Positions 48,940 to 60,742 of a DNA stretch of 64,000 nt are shown here, in pieces. Positions within the stretch are counted from its first letter, which is position 1; each line of letters begins with the position of its first letter. The notes under the pieces are model-generated. The model was not told the DNA's origin, searched no databases, and saw only the letters and a list, made by a program, of their open reading frames with translations. Source of the stretch: Darksidea phi (taxonomy: Eukaryota; Ascomycota; Dothideomycetes; Pleosporales; Lentitheciaceae); contig JASJFT010000008.1 of NCBI GenBank assembly GCA_030770425.1, forward strand, positions 124,001 to 188,000. Direction: 5' to 3'. The translations under genes and the position numbers were made by a program.

Positions 48940-50834
48940 TCAGAACATAGACGTATCCATGCCCGTCATGCCAGCGCCTGCAACATTCGCACCAACGTTC
49001 AACCCCTGCAGGGCAGGTAGCTGACCGAACTGCTGCCCTAACTCGGGATTGCATCTCGGGGCGTGTGCGCGGTGGTACTTGAGACCGTTGAGGTTCTTGT
49101 ATCGCTTTCCGCACATCTCGCAGCGGTAAGGCTTTTCCTTCTCCATTCCAACGGTGCCTGGGTACGGTATCGAGGTGAGAGGGTCCACGATAGAGAAGGT
49201 ACCGTCCTCGTTTTCCTTTAGCTGTTGGTTCTGGTGGCCATGCTATATAATGTTAGTATAAGGTTCGAGACGGAGACTACAGAGGACCTACCTGCTTGTG
49301 GTACTTTAGACCATTTTGGTTCTTGTACGCTTTCTCGCACCCAATGACCGGACACCTGAATGGCTTGACCTCCTCTGGGAAAGGGAACTGGGGGACGTTG
49401 GCTCCGTTGGCAAGCTGCTGTTGCTGCAACCGCCTCGTCAGCTCGTTCTGGTCGCCACCCATCTGGTAATTCTTGAAGGCAGCCTGCAGCTGTTGCTGGC
49501 TAAGACCGGCGCCTTGCTTGCTGAAGAGACGTTTGCCTGGCTGGTCGATGGTGCCATCAAAGCCGGGTACGCCGGTGGCGAGATTGACATTGCCGAAATT
49601 CATGTCCATGCCCTGCATGCCCATCAATGACTGACCAAAGTTGTTCGCAAAGTCCATGTCCAGCTCTGCGGGGGTGCTGGGATGCGAGGAATCGGGCGAG
49701 GTCAGGTTGTGTTGCATGGGGACGGTGCCGAGGGTTGGCGTGTTGACGGAGGATACGGTGGGGTTGTTCTGGAGGCCGAACTGCTGCGACGCAGCTGGAG
49801 TGGTGGGAGTCGACGTCCGCAAGCCCTGGTGAGACTGCATCGTATTCGCGAGGTTCACGTTCAACGGCTGAAGCTGGCTCTGGTTCTGAGTGAACTGGGT
49901 CTGTTGGGTTGGGAATGGTGAGGGAGCCTCTTCGATGGTGGCAAGGCCGTCGCCTATATCATCCATTTCCATGTCTTCGAGAGTATCCATGTCATGCACC
50001 GTTGATAGGTTTGTCCGGTTGAAGCCGTCCGACCCTAGCCGCTGTGTCCGAAATGCGCCTGCCGATCCTGACCGAGGGTGGAACCCGTGCTGCGTATGCG
50101 TCGCGGGCTCGCCGTTCGTTTGCGTCTGACCAGGCGTTATGCCTGCACCCGTGGCGACGCCCATGGTAGGCTGGAGGCCGCCGTGGGTTGCAGGCTGCGA
50201 GGGACGCGAGGGCGGGGCGCCTGCGTGCACCTCCTCAAAATGCTGGAGCACGTCGTGCAGCGAGGCGAGAGTCAGCCCACAGCAGGTGAAGTCCCTCATG
50301 AAGGCGGCCTCCATCTTGGGCAGATACGACGAGGAGTGGAATGATGGCGACTGATTGTTAAAGGGGGCGGGAGAGGTGCCTGCCATCAAGATGCTGACAT
50401 GTGGGTTAGCAATGCATGCATTCACAGTGCTGACAGGCTGCTGTTGCCTCGTCGAGGGTGGAGACGTACTCATCGCGAATCCATGAGCCGACAGAAACGC
50501 CGCCCCAGCTCATGCCGCCGGCAAAGCTGCCCATGGTATTGCTCTCGCGCCGGCCGCGGTCTTTCATCGAAATAGGCCGCGCCGCGCTGCCGTAGAGGGA
50601 GGATCCGAGGCCGTTGCCGTTGCCATTGCCGATGGACTCTTGTCGGCCGCCGATGCCAGGCCGCTCGGTGCGGAAGTCGAGGCCGTTGGCATTCTGGAGA
50701 TTTGGTGTCGCAGTCGGGTCGCGGGTGGCCCCCGCCTCGCGCAGGGCAGAGGTCAGGTTGGACGTCTGGTTCTGCGGGGAGTTTGAGCCAAATCGCGGGG
50801 GCGTGATATCGATAGGACCGGCTGTCTGTGCCAT
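48940..50834 (-). CDS. sfp1: Sfp1-like split zinc-finger transcriptional regulator
   Basis: Exons 50834-50470, 50393-49292 and 49242-48940 give 589 residues. The N-terminus (MAQTAGPIDITPPRFGSNS, LTSALREAGATRD, SFAGGMSWGGVSVGSWIRDD) and the first zinc-finger-like FTCCGLTLASLHDVLQHFEE match the Dothideomycete Sfp1 pattern. Two C-terminal C2H2-type fingers follow, FRCPVIGCEKAYKNQNGL and YRCEMCGKRYKNLNGL, the first finger ending across the 49-nt intron. The middle is Gln/Asn/Thr-rich. Yeast Sfp1 activates ribosomal protein and ribosome-biogenesis genes under TOR control, and a similar role is inferred. The frame stays open upstream of 50834 into GC-rich DNA near an assembly gap, so the start is chosen by conservation. 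Confidence 0.85.
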
Positions 50835-51425
50835 GTCTCGCAGCGTGCTGTGCTGGGGCGGCCGGTCTGTGAACAGCGGGAAGCTGCAGTCGCCCGCGTC
50901 TTCAAACAGAAGATCGGACTCGAACAGCGGGCTGCGGGAGGCGCCAAGTTCGTGCGGCTTGCGGTGCCAGGAAAAGTAGAGCTCGCTGTCTTTCTTCTGG
51001 CGGCCGAACTGCGGAGAAGCGGCTTGCTCGACGGGAGTGCTGATGGGAGTGGTGTCTGCTGTGGACTCGCGCCCGCGGTCGCTGGCGATGGGCGAGTAGC
51101 AGAGGGGTGGGGGCGTCTCCTGGGAATCCAGTTTAACGGTCGCAGAGGGGACGGGGGATGGGGGGGGGATGGGGGATGGGCTAGAGTGGGTGGCGGGCTG
51201 GGTCGGGAGCGGGTCCGGATGACTGTGCAGCTGCAGTGTTGGGCGCAGGCGACGGTGGATAACGAAGAGTAAGACTGGTGATAGTGAATGTGGGTATTGC
51301 GGTAGGGAGAGCTGGCCGGGTGTTGTCGTCGTCGTGCAACTATGCGACCGAAGCACGGGCAGACGGGATTAATATGTACTCGAGCAAGAGCGGTGACGAA
51401 AAGTAGTCGCTGCGACGGGCGGGCT

Positions 51426-51540
51426 GGGGGGGGGGGGGGGGGGCAAAAGCGTACCATACCCCCGGCGGGGGGGACAAATGGTTTGTGGCTTTGGGGGGCC
51501 GGGTACAAAGGGTTGGGGGCCGGCGGGGAGNNNNNNNNNN

Positions 51541-51577
<37 letters not shown>
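51426..51577. other. Assembly gap (10 N) between poly-G and poly-C runs
   Basis: An 18-base G run at 51426-51443, degenerate G-rich sequence, ten N at 51531-51540, then 37 consecutive C and further C-rich sequence to about 51610. The abrupt G-rich/C-rich flip across a fixed-size gap suggests scaffolded contig ends extended by low-quality homopolymer reads. Distances across it are unreliable. Confidence 0.85.
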
Positions 51578-51578
<1 letters not shown>

Positions 51579-52470
51579 CCCCCCCCCCGCCCCCCCCCGC
51601 CCCGCCCGCCCCGCGCCGCCCGGGGTAGAACAGCGATCCCTGACGCCGTCGCGGCTGTCGAATGGGATGGTGCGTTGGGCGGCGCGCTACGAAGGGTTGG
51701 CGGCCGGCGGAGATGCTGCAACTTTGACGACGGGCGGCGGAGGCGACGGGGGGCGATCGGCGGTGACGACGACGAGGAAGATGGCGAGGCGAGGCGATGC
51801 TTGGGACGAGAGCGGCACCGAGGGAGGAACAGGCAGCGAGCAGCGAACGCGTTGCGGCGGCATGCGGCCAGCTCGAGAGCCATGACGACCCATTAACTAT
51901 GACTGTTCGTCTTCTCCATGTCGGTACCTGTGGCCGAGGCTCTGCGCACGCCTCACAGTGGGCCGTCTCAACCGAAGCCGTTGTTATGCCTGCGCCTGCC
52001 CCAATGGCCCGGCATCGCTGGTATGGCAATCTGGCTGCCCTACAGAGCACACTCCGGAGCGAGCACCGTCTGCCTGCACGCCTCTAGCCCTCTAGGCTCT
52101 ACATGTGTGTCTCACCACGCCATCCATCGCCATTTATTTCCTTCTAGAAGTGCTGGGCCTTCCACGTGGCGCAGACCCTCGACCTGGGCCCCCGTCCTCA
52201 CCCGCGGGACGCAGCACTGGCCGAAGGGGGCCCAGCGCACCGCCACCAGAGGCCCTGAGTCCTCCCACCTGACGATGCACTCCCCCTTTCGCCGTGTTGT
52301 GGAGAGGCAGTCCTCCTGAATGTGAGTGTCTGTGAGTGTCTCCCACGCATCGCCTGCCCCTTCAGTTGCACCCACTGTGGTCGGCAATCCGAGCACGCAA
52401 TCACGTGCACCTCCTCGACCTCAACCAGTTGACGCAGGCCTTGACCGCCCCCGGCACCATTGTTCCCCAG

Positions 52471-52527
52471 GCCACAGGCCACAGGCCACAGGCCACAGGC
52501 CACAGGCCACAGGCCACAGGCCACAGG
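52471..52527 (+). repeat. 7-bp tandem repeat (GCCACAG), about eight copies
   Basis: Eight perfect copies of GCCACAG plus one base. Because seven is not a multiple of three, the repeat creates long chance frames; it is not within a supported gene. Confidence 0.95.
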
Positions 52528-55500
52528 TGCCTGTCTACCTATGGCAGCCTCATTTTGGCGCCACAGCTAGATGCCCTCGTGTCAGGGCGTCATTTCCGCC
52601 ATCCCATGGGTCGCCCTGTTGGTTTCGAGGTTGACGTCGAGGCACCGCCAGCTCGGCAGAATGCAGAATGCAGACTGCAGCACTCCCTTTCGGTTTCCCG
52701 CATCTGTCCTCGGCTGTTTAACCATTCTGGGCGTGGCCGGCTTGCCTCTTCTGCGGCCACAGCAACCGCCATCATTAGCCTGCAACACAGATGTGCCAAT
52801 AGCAAATTGCATCTTCACATGCCCAGCCGGCCATCGCGGCTTCGGCGAGGGCGGTGTTTCAGCAATGTGTAAAGACACCAAGCACCTGTTGGTGTCCTTT
52901 CAATATCTGGGGAAACGCCGTCAAGCCACGCCCCTCCCCCCAGACGTTCCTCGCTCGCCGGCCTCGGTCCGCCGTCGCTTAGAATCTTTCTGGTATTTCG
53001 ACAGCCGCTGCAGTCGCCATCAAGTTCGAAATCATTTCCACAAGCAGCACCTGCATTTCGACGTCCTCGTGACGCTATCCGAAGACCGGAGCTCCAGGCC
53101 GCGTTGTTGAACCAATCAAGATCGGGTAGTCCCTGTGGTCCTTAACCCTGGCCGTTGGCTCAACCAGTGCTTACGAGCGATTTGCTATTGGACCCTGCAT
53201 GGAGCCAAACCTCCGTTCTCCCACGTCGCTATCCCAATCCGGGCGCGGTGGAAAATAACTGCTACGTAGTTTGCAGCACGTCGCAGATTGGACCCCACGA
53301 CGTTTGTCAAACCAACCCAACACAAGACGGAACAGACCGCCCCACGGTGACGGATGTCGTCGGCCTTCCTTAGATGGAAAAGATACTGTTTCATCAGTAA
53401 TTACTCGGAGACGACCGGCCAAATCAGTAAGCGTTGAAGCACGCACGCTCGTGGACGTTCGCTGCTAGTGCCTGTTTGCCGCCAAGAACCCACCAAGGGC
53501 ATTAGCCGACGCCAGATCCGACGTTCCACTTGAGCGCTTGCGGGTGCCGTCGGCTCGTGTTCGATGCGCTCGAGACTTAATTGCTATACTCGTGGCGTCT
53601 GAAACTGAGCACCAATTGGCTCGCGCCGAATGCGAGTTCAGACCATCGACATGGCACCGCTGACGAGAACAGAGCGACAAGACCTCTATAAGTGTATAAG
53701 CCGCACTACTCCAGGTTCATCCCGGAACACGTACCTTTCGGGAGTAGGTCAACCGAGCATGTTACCAATACTATCCACCAGGCAAGGATTGGGGACTCTA
53801 TTACTATATGCAGCCGGCCCAAAGTAATCGATGTGAGTAAATCTGGTACGCAATAGCATGAAGCACAATAGGTCGGTCCCGCATACACACCGCGTTGCTT
53901 CGGCGACTTCTCTCACAGTGCACTCTGCGTCGTGAGCTGCATCACCACTGCCCAGTCTTGATTGTCAATCCTAGAATCGAGACTGCATTACAGGGTCTTG
54001 AGTCGCGCCTTCCCCTCCATCACGTTAGTGCCAAACACTGAATGCGGGCGTACGGAAGCCGTCGCCCCCACCTCCGCATTCAACATTACCATCCTCAGCT
54101 CAACACCACAACTACCTCTCACAGCGGGTTTCGACATGGTTCTCTCGAGGGGGCGATTACCTTGGACGCACAATAGACCACGAGACTGATTATGCAGGTC
54201 CAGGCCATGCGCTACCCCTGATTCCGTGTGCCTGCATTCGCGTCGAATGAGGCTCAACCGTCAGCAGATCATATTGCCGCTTACCATCGGATCTTCAGCG
54301 CAAGGAAGCTAGCACGCTGTTGCATGTTTCTTATTTCGACATCGCAAGTGAAGGCTCCTGCTGTGCTCGCTTCGAGACACTTCGTATCGAGAAATTCGTT
54401 AGCAGCGCGAATTATCGTATACTAGCGCTTCACTCACCGCCGACTACGGAATAGGACGACTAAATAGCGTGAATAACCGCTTCGTCTCCACAGAGTAATA
54501 TCAGTCGATCCCTACCCCGAGAATCATAGACTCCACAGGGTGATTGATCCACACCAAGACGCAGGCTGCATGAAGCATTCGAAATCGGCAGCTCACATAA
54601 TTAACATCACCAACCTCTCCTAGGCTTAGGCAGCGATTAATCTCCGATTCACACGCTATTCCATGCACGTCATTCGGCCAGTCACGTTTTTGCCCCACGT
54701 TATCGGGCCGTTGGGCCCATTGGATACGTCACCCCCTGGATCTAGATCGAGAGACTGCGAGCTAGGGACTGTACTTTCCTCTCCTGATTTTGGCTAAGCG
54801 CTCGATCGATGCACAGGCGGCATGGATGTTACAGTGAAATGTTCTGAGAGCGTACATGCTGGATCCTAGTGGTGATCTTGTTGCCGTGGGAGGCCATCGT
54901 GGACTGTTGATTCGCCGCCGGTTTGGTATAATATGACATAGCAGGTTTGATCCATGAGTTGAGATGCAGCTAAGCCAGAAAAGAAGAACAGAACTCTAGG
55001 ATGTCGTAAGGTTGGCGGCCGCAGTGCTTGGTGAAGGATGCCACATTGCAGCACGGGACGGAACAACTGCGGAGGTGTATTCTGTAGGCGAGTAAGAGAT
55101 GCGGGGTTTGAAACAGGATTTCGCCCCAAACATTCGGGCCTTTTGGGTTTCCCTATGGGGCAATCCAGCAGTATTCGGTTTAGGATACCGTCGAAACCTC
55201 AACGGTCCACGAACGGAAGACGAAGGACCCGGTATCGTATTGCTGGGAAGGCCATTGGTTCCTACAGAGACTATTCCATCTTAAGCCCTTAGTCTCTAGC
55301 TTATACTTTCTTTACTATTCCGCGGAGCTATACTAGCTTTCCATGCAGAAGCATGTTAGCCTTCTCTTCTACAGTTTCTCAGGCAAGCGCGGGTGTGTAA
55401 CCACCCAAACCTCCAGCGCAAATTCTATCCTCCTTAGCAGCCATGCCGAGTGTCCTACACGGTCCGGGCGGGGCAAAGAGAAATCTAAGCGGTTTTGTCC

Positions 55501-55593
55501 CCCTTTCCTGTTTCAGTCTGGCAGCGCGATTCAAATCCTCTATGATACCCGCCAAATCGTTCTTCGTACCCCAATCATAGATAGAGGGTACGT

Positions 55594-56034
55594 CTACGAG
55601 TATGAATATTTCCAGCTCGCAAATTGACCGAGGTCATTCAGAAGGCGGCGAGGATCTGTGATGTCCTGACCAGCGTAACTCTTCCTGTAATTAGCCATGA
55701 ATCTCAGACCCAAAGCCGGAGTTTCTCGGAACTGTCCGGCAAGACCTCGCAAAAGATGCAGTGGGCCGCTCCTCTGGTTGTTCGCAAAGCCGATACCCAT
55801 GCAAATGACAGGCTCTTGACGGAAGACTTCCGTGAAAGAACATTGAGCATGACCGACCATACACAACTCATTGATGAATGTGGTTTCGCCGAGTCGGTTC
55901 CTTGCTACAGGCGAGTCGATGGCTGCGTTGAGTTTCTCCCATCGTGTAATCGAAGACTGTCCGAGAACATCAGTGCCTGAGCTTGTTGTTGTCCTTTGGC
56001 GCTCAGATAACGCAGCAAATCTCTCATCTGGGAT
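55594..56034 (-). CDS. Fragment of an unrecognised protein-coding gene
   Basis: A minus-strand frame of about 147 codons, open from a TGA at 56035-56037 to the stop at 55594, reads convincingly as protein: IPDERFAALSERQRTTTS, ITRWEKLNAAIDSPVARNRL, EVFRQEPVICMGIGFANNQ, LHLLRGLAGQFRETPALGL, FMANYRKSYAGQDITDPRRL. It has no early ATG (first Met at 55866), but an acceptor-like CCCAG just before 56027 would allow an upstream exon, perhaps the one containing DICALFSEYLQ near 56.08 kb. I do not know the family. It may be a real gene with missed exons or a truncated remnant. Confidence 0.4.
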   Translation of the reverse strand: MPDERFAALSERQRTTTSSGTDVLGQSSITRWEKLNAAIDSPVARNRLGETTFINELCMVGHAQCSFTEVFRQEPVICMGIGFANNQRSGPLHLLRGLAGQFRETPALGLRFMANYRKSYAGQDITDPRRLLNDLGQFASWKYSYS

Positions 56035-57018
56035 TCATGGGCTTTGTAAGCCTGTAAATACTCGCTGAACAATGCACATATATCCACTGTTGGACTGCAT
56101 GCATCTGTGTAGCAGACGATGGGTGTACCGGCTGCCCGATTTTACCTATATGTGGCGTTTCAATCTCTGAGAAGCTCGGGCTGGCTTGGGTTCTCGGCAT
56201 TCTAGGTTTAACTAGATTTAACGTGACTAGAGGTAGGGGTGGATGTTGACGATGTCGGCTGCGAATGGACCGATAAGGCCGAAAGAGTCTGGCAGAGCTG
56301 GAAATTGGTCAATATTGGAAAGCGACGCGACTAGCTATGATCGATTGGTTGACAGGCCTTCTACATACATACTTATGGCTGAACGTGCCAATGGTAATAT
56401 CATCGAAAAAGGTACTCGAAGTGGAGGTGGCTCTGGCAGCTTGCCAGACGGTTAGTTTATAGACCAGTGGAGCTGATCCACGTTGCCGCTCGTAGTTCGG
56501 GAAACGCACTGCCTGCCTGGTTGGCAGTCGGTCACGCAAACGACTCTGGAGAGAGCATATAGTAAGTGAGTGGAAGGCTTTTTACTTGAATGTTACTTAC
56601 GTTATACGCCGGGAATTGTCTTCTAATATCAGGGTGTTCACATCGCCCGCGCTCTTCATGACGACTTCCTTGATTGCGGCCTCCAGTTCGCGAGTGTCGA
56701 ATCGTGATTGTCTCTCGACAACACCATTTTCGCATTGTAATAACCTAAAGCCTCGTCTGTGGACATGTGAAGACGGCCTAGCAGGATCGCAATGAGCCTC
56801 TGATGGTCAGCCCTCTAGACCTAAACCGATGCTTCGTTTATCCATGAACGAGTGATGGTGGGCTTTGCGGATGTGTCACAGGAAAATGCGCCTTGGACAT
56901 CGCAGCTCTACGTACCTAAGCCGATGTTTCCCAAGGTGTCCACCTTGAAGGAAGATTGGCCTCTCAAGGTGCGGTAAAAGAAAGATGATGGCTGGAGTGC
57001 ATTGCGCGAACGGAAAGC

Positions 57019-57420
57019 ATGGATAACCACACGCACGTCGACCATGTGCTGATGAGAAAGCACATAGAGAACAGTGAGTTGCTCGGCAAGTTCGAGAAGT
57101 GGTACCAGAGTGGACAGCTCCATTTGGAGCCATTGACATACGACTACTCAACGAAGATGATATGCCATTGCTTCCTAATCGGGGCTCCCGTATTTAGATT
57201 TAATCAGAAGGTATACGTCTACATTATCGTTGAAGAATGCGAATACGTACACGAATCATCGGATGTTTGGGAGGAAGTTGTATCCAATGACAGGACCCAT
57301 CTCGCTAAACGAATTGATCAGTATGAAGCAAACGCTCTCACCAAGGGGAGATTAGGCTATGATATTGAGGTTGCAAAAGGTAATGGCTTGATCATTTGCT
57401 ACACAGCCTTCCAGGAGTAA
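57019..57420 (+). CDS. Hypothetical 133-residue protein
   Basis: A single frame from ATG to TAA: MDNHTHVDHVLMRKHIENSE, GKFEKWYQSGQLHLEPLTYD, FRFNQKVYVYIIVEECEYVH, DVWEEVVSNDRTHLAKRIDQ, ending IICYTAFQE. The composition is protein-like and acidic, with no signal peptide or TM segment. Just upstream, in another frame, MVGFADVSQENAPWTSQLYV and KPMFPKVSTLKEDWPLKV also look coding and could be an earlier exon or the other side of a frameshift. No family recognised. Confidence 0.4.
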   Translation: MDNHTHVDHVLMRKHIENSELLGKFEKWYQSGQLHLEPLTYDYSTKMICHCFLIGAPVFRFNQKVYVYIIVEECEYVHESSDVWEEVVSNDRTHLAKRIDQYEANALTKGRLGYDIEVAKGNGLIICYTAFQE

Positions 57421-57787
57421 GAGACACTTTATTTTTATGACACTAGGCTAAAGCATACTAGGTTGGGAAGACTTTGACTGTCGAATGCCTAAGCGAGTCT
57501 CTCAAAGTTCCCTTGTTGCCAATATCTTGCGGTGCGCTTGGGATGGATGCCAAGGAGGATAAGCTCAATCCAAGGCGGCCTTTTTGGGGAGCAGCACGAT
57601 GGAACTGTCTGCTTTTATTCGATGAGGCCGACATTTTTTGGTGGAAATAGACCAGCATCAAATGACACAGGACGAAATATGTGATTAAGGCATTCGCGCG
57701 GACCATTATGAAACGTCGTGCGTTCTTTGCACAACCATCCAAAACGATTTCAAAGGGTGGTTTCTCTGCGACAGGCTACCAACATAG
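57421..57787. other. 3' region between the hypothetical ORF and the ferroportin gene
   Basis: 367 bases between convergent stops. No gene or repeat seen. Confidence 0.4.
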
Positions 57788-59395
57788 TCACCGTCCTTCT
57801 CCAGACATCTCGTCTAATTCCGTCTCCTCCTCAATAGTGGGCAGAATCTCGTACCTCCCTTTCGCTATGTTCCCAAAGCACTTACTCCCGTGCAGCAAGT
57901 GTCCTCTCTTCTTCCTCACGAACCCAGCAAAGCACGCAGCGCTTACCACAACTGCCCCGGCACTGATGTACACGGGGTACTTGAATTGCTCTGGCCGCGC
58001 AAATGCTATCGTTGTTGCGAAACTTAACAGCTCGAAGAAGCTTTGTAGGCTCGCTTCGACCGCCGAGAATGAACCTCGTGTGACTTCTGGCACATCTGCC
58101 TGGACCAGATATTGCACGCTAAGATCGAAACCCCATAGCCCTAGTCTACTCAATGTGACTCCGATCACCAAAGCAGCGCCGGCGAACATCGTTTGGCTGT
58201 CGACAAGCGAAAACAAGCCAAGAGCCAGCGCGACCGAGAGAAGTTGCTCATTGACGAACCACAGGCCCGATCGCACCGCACCAATACGACGCATAAGCAG
58301 AGATGCTACGCATGTTGCCGATAGCTCGAAGATGACGGCTAGTAGGCGCATGATTGAGACGTGAACGCTTGTGAAACCGAGAGTGAGCAGATAGGTCGTC
58401 ATTTGTGAAGCAAAGCTCAGCACTGTGAGATATAGCAGTGCGAGTGAGAAGGATGCAAGGAAGGCCGGGTTGCGCGCGTAATCCATCCATGGTTCAAGGA
58501 AGGTTGGTATAGAAGACGAGGGTTCGTGGGTCAATGAGGTTGTTGCCGAAGGCGCCGATGCTGCCTCTGGTCGGGAAGGTTTGCGTTGGGCAAGCTCGGG
58601 TATAGCTTTGTACACTTGGGCGATGGCGAAGTATTCCTATCGTCATTAGCAGTGCGCACAGCCAAGTGGTTCCACTTCGCTCACAAATGCAGCACTGAAA
58701 GCATTCTGCCCAAACACGACCCAGATCGCTACTTTCGTTGAGTACCCGTCGACCAAGGAGATGTACAAAGGTGCGACAAGCTTGCAAACAAGATCAATCC
58801 TCCTCATCCCACTGTTGAGATCTTCTCTCGGGATCTGTAGGCTGTCCGCGATTGCAACCGCCCAATCCCTCTCCACTGCTACCGTGTTCCCTACAAATGC
58901 TAGCTTCTCAATACAAGCCAGCATGACACAAATACTGAACCATGCCACCATTTTGAACTTGTTCTCTTTCAAATCCAATTTCAATAGCGTGACCAGGAAC
59001 AGGCATGAGCACGCCACCGCATATCTTTGCCAAAGGATGGTCTGACGGACTACCCACAGCCTTCCGCGGGTATCAACTGTCTGGCCTATCCATGAGCTCA
59101 GGAGGAAGGCGGCGAGGGAGCGGAAGAGGGCGTAGGTGGAAGCATAGAAAAGCGTGCCTGGGAAGATGGTAGCGAGGAAGATCACGGCACTGAACTCGAA
59201 GGTGCGGGCATTCCACGTTGATAGCGTGTGTGATAGATACAATTTCCACAGTATTGACTTGGTGTTCTTTCGTTGTTCTGATGGTAACGCTGTGCTGGTG
59301 TCGGCTTGGTGGTCACGCGATACATCGTCTAATTCTTGCGCGCGGCTTGGTGTTGAGGTTGGCGATGCAGATAGTGTCGGTGGTGTTACAGCCAT
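57788..59395 (-). CDS. Ferroportin-like (SLC40A/IREG) membrane transporter
   Basis: Exons 59395-58685 and 58636-57788 (48-nt intron, phase 0) give 519 residues. After a polar N-terminus comes the family signature LYLSHTLSTWNARTFEFSAVI, then SLAAFLLSSWIGQTVDTRGR, VAVERDWAVAI, LNSGMRRIDLVCKLVAPLY and, in the second half, YLTVLSFASQMTTYLLTLGF, RRIGAVRSGLWFVNEQ and SRLGLWGFDLSVQYLVQ. About ten to twelve hydrophobic segments fit the two six-helix bundles of ferroportin. Family members export ferrous iron and related divalent metals; in fungi the location (plasma membrane or vacuole) is not established from sequence. The acidic tail (LPTIEEETELDEM) follows the last helix. Confidence 0.86.
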
Positions 59396-60195
59396 GGTGG
59401 ATAGCGGTCCGAAGGTGTTGAGGAGGTTCCTGTCACACGAGAGGAGAAAGAAATGAGCATCGACATATTAGATGTAAGTGAGTTCTGAAACATGTGTTGG
59501 TCGTCTGATACGTGTGCGGAAGAGAGAGGCCCCGCATCCGTTGGGATTGAACCGAGATCGGACGGCTAGACTCGATAGAGTTAGAGCGTCCCGCGCCTTC
59601 GCGACAGATGGACACGGCCAATCTTATAATAGTTCACCGCTTCGACTCTCGACTCTGCTGCTTAGGCTTCTGTATATCTTTAGAGGTCTTGCGAGTCTGA
59701 GGATGTTAGAAGTAGGATAATGGCAGTATCCAGTGCTGTCTGATGATCAACGCTAACGAAAGGTTAATTTCAAGCCCCAGTTTATCAGCATACCAAGCAT
59801 CTACAAGCTTCCAACGAGCACAGCTTCGACACAGCTTCCTCATGAGTACTTTCAAAAAGGAATTGGTCTACTTCATAACTTCAGCTCAGAACTGAGAATT
59901 CTCACACTGGAATGACCGGAACAACGGCACAGCTAAAACGCTTAGCTACGTCTTGAGCCTGATCATCCAGCTGCCACCTCAGCGACGCGTAACGATAACT
60001 AGCGCCTCACTAGCATACTGAACATATTTATAACGAATGCCACGCTCATCGCATATTATGAGGCGAGGTATGTGCCTTCAATGGAGGCTCTACGACTGTA
60101 GACGCTAACTGTAGCAGGATGGATACTACTTTTGATTAGCAGACATCCAACGCGCTTACGCGTCTTCCCCCTCCTCTACCACCTTCCTCCCTACA
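59396..60195. other. Upstream region of the ferroportin gene
   Basis: 800 bases with no supportable gene; presumably the promoter of the minus-strand transporter. No repeat seen. Confidence 0.45.
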
Positions 60196-60742
60196 ATGAA
60201 CAAGTTCTAGAACTCCTCCTCCGCACTACCCAAACAAGAACGCTCAAAGTTCGCCCGTAGTGGTCTCGAAGGCAGCACCATTGCCCCTATTTCCCTCATC
60301 GGCCTCGGCCTCGGCGGCTACGCATACAGCCTCCTCTACAAAAATAAAGTTGCTCGACTAGATAGGGAATGCCTTTTCCAAAGGCTACAGCTCTAACGAG
60401 CTCGTCTCCCTTAGTCGCATCACTTTCGGCACACATCCGGACATGGTGAAGGAGGTGCTGGAGGAAGAGAACTGCGTGCCAAGGGCCGAACAGCCGGTTA
60501 CCGATGATATCATGAGTGGGAAGAGTAGGTATTATCTTGTAATGGGGGAGAGGGGCACGGGATAGAGGTGTTTGTTGCTAGAATCTATGCGGAGGGTGTA
60601 TAGGGATGGGATTGCGATGTTCGAAGCGTATAACGATTTGGAGATCTTCGAGTACGGCTGGGGAAGGCCATCGGATTTCGAGTATCATGAGGATTATATT
60701 GGGAATCTACTCAGTATGAAGGGACCGAGGGATAGAATATAA
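60196..60742 (+). pseudogene. Truncated fungal P-loop ATPase pseudogene
   Basis: Starts as MNKF then TAG at 60208-60210, continues KFARSGLEGSTIAPISLIGL (a TM-like segment), then GYSSNELVSLSRITFG, RYYLVMGERGTG with a TAG (60563-60565) exactly where the Walker A lysine should be, then LLESMRRVYRDGIAMFEAYN and DFEYHEDYIGNLLS, ending at a TAA. The pattern recalls a family of fungal, possibly mitochondrial, P-loop ATPases whose typical reading is GEKGTGKSS and FEAHADLEIFRIRLGKALDF. The region after the helix (EYGWGRPSDF) fits RVRLGKAIDF read in a shifted frame, so a one-base loss is compensated by a one-base gain. The C-terminal half is absent. Confidence 0.6.

Larger units (their letters stand above)
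50835..55593. other. 4.7-kb gene-poor region with assembly gap
   Basis: It begins with the SFP1 promoter/leader, then homopolymer G and C runs around an N gap, then about 4 kb without a supportable gene. Many long frames at 51-53 kb are by-products of GC-rich or repetitive sequence. A frame near 55.1-55.3 kb (FWVSLWGNPAVFGLGYRRNL) looks protein-like but is isolated. Confidence 0.45.

Noticed and set aside
50406..51900. Long minus- and plus-strand frames extending the SFP1 N-terminus or crossing the N gap
   Set aside because: They are low-complexity Pro/Ser/Gly/Arg translations of GC-rich or artefactual sequence, and the conserved Sfp1 start (MAQTAGPID) lies at 50834.
52198..53110. Plus- and minus-strand frames containing repeated ACGLWPV or TGHRPQ motifs, and a 179-codon frame at 52571
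   Set aside because: The first are by-products of the 7-bp repeat in different phases; the second has no family motif, splice support or credible composition.
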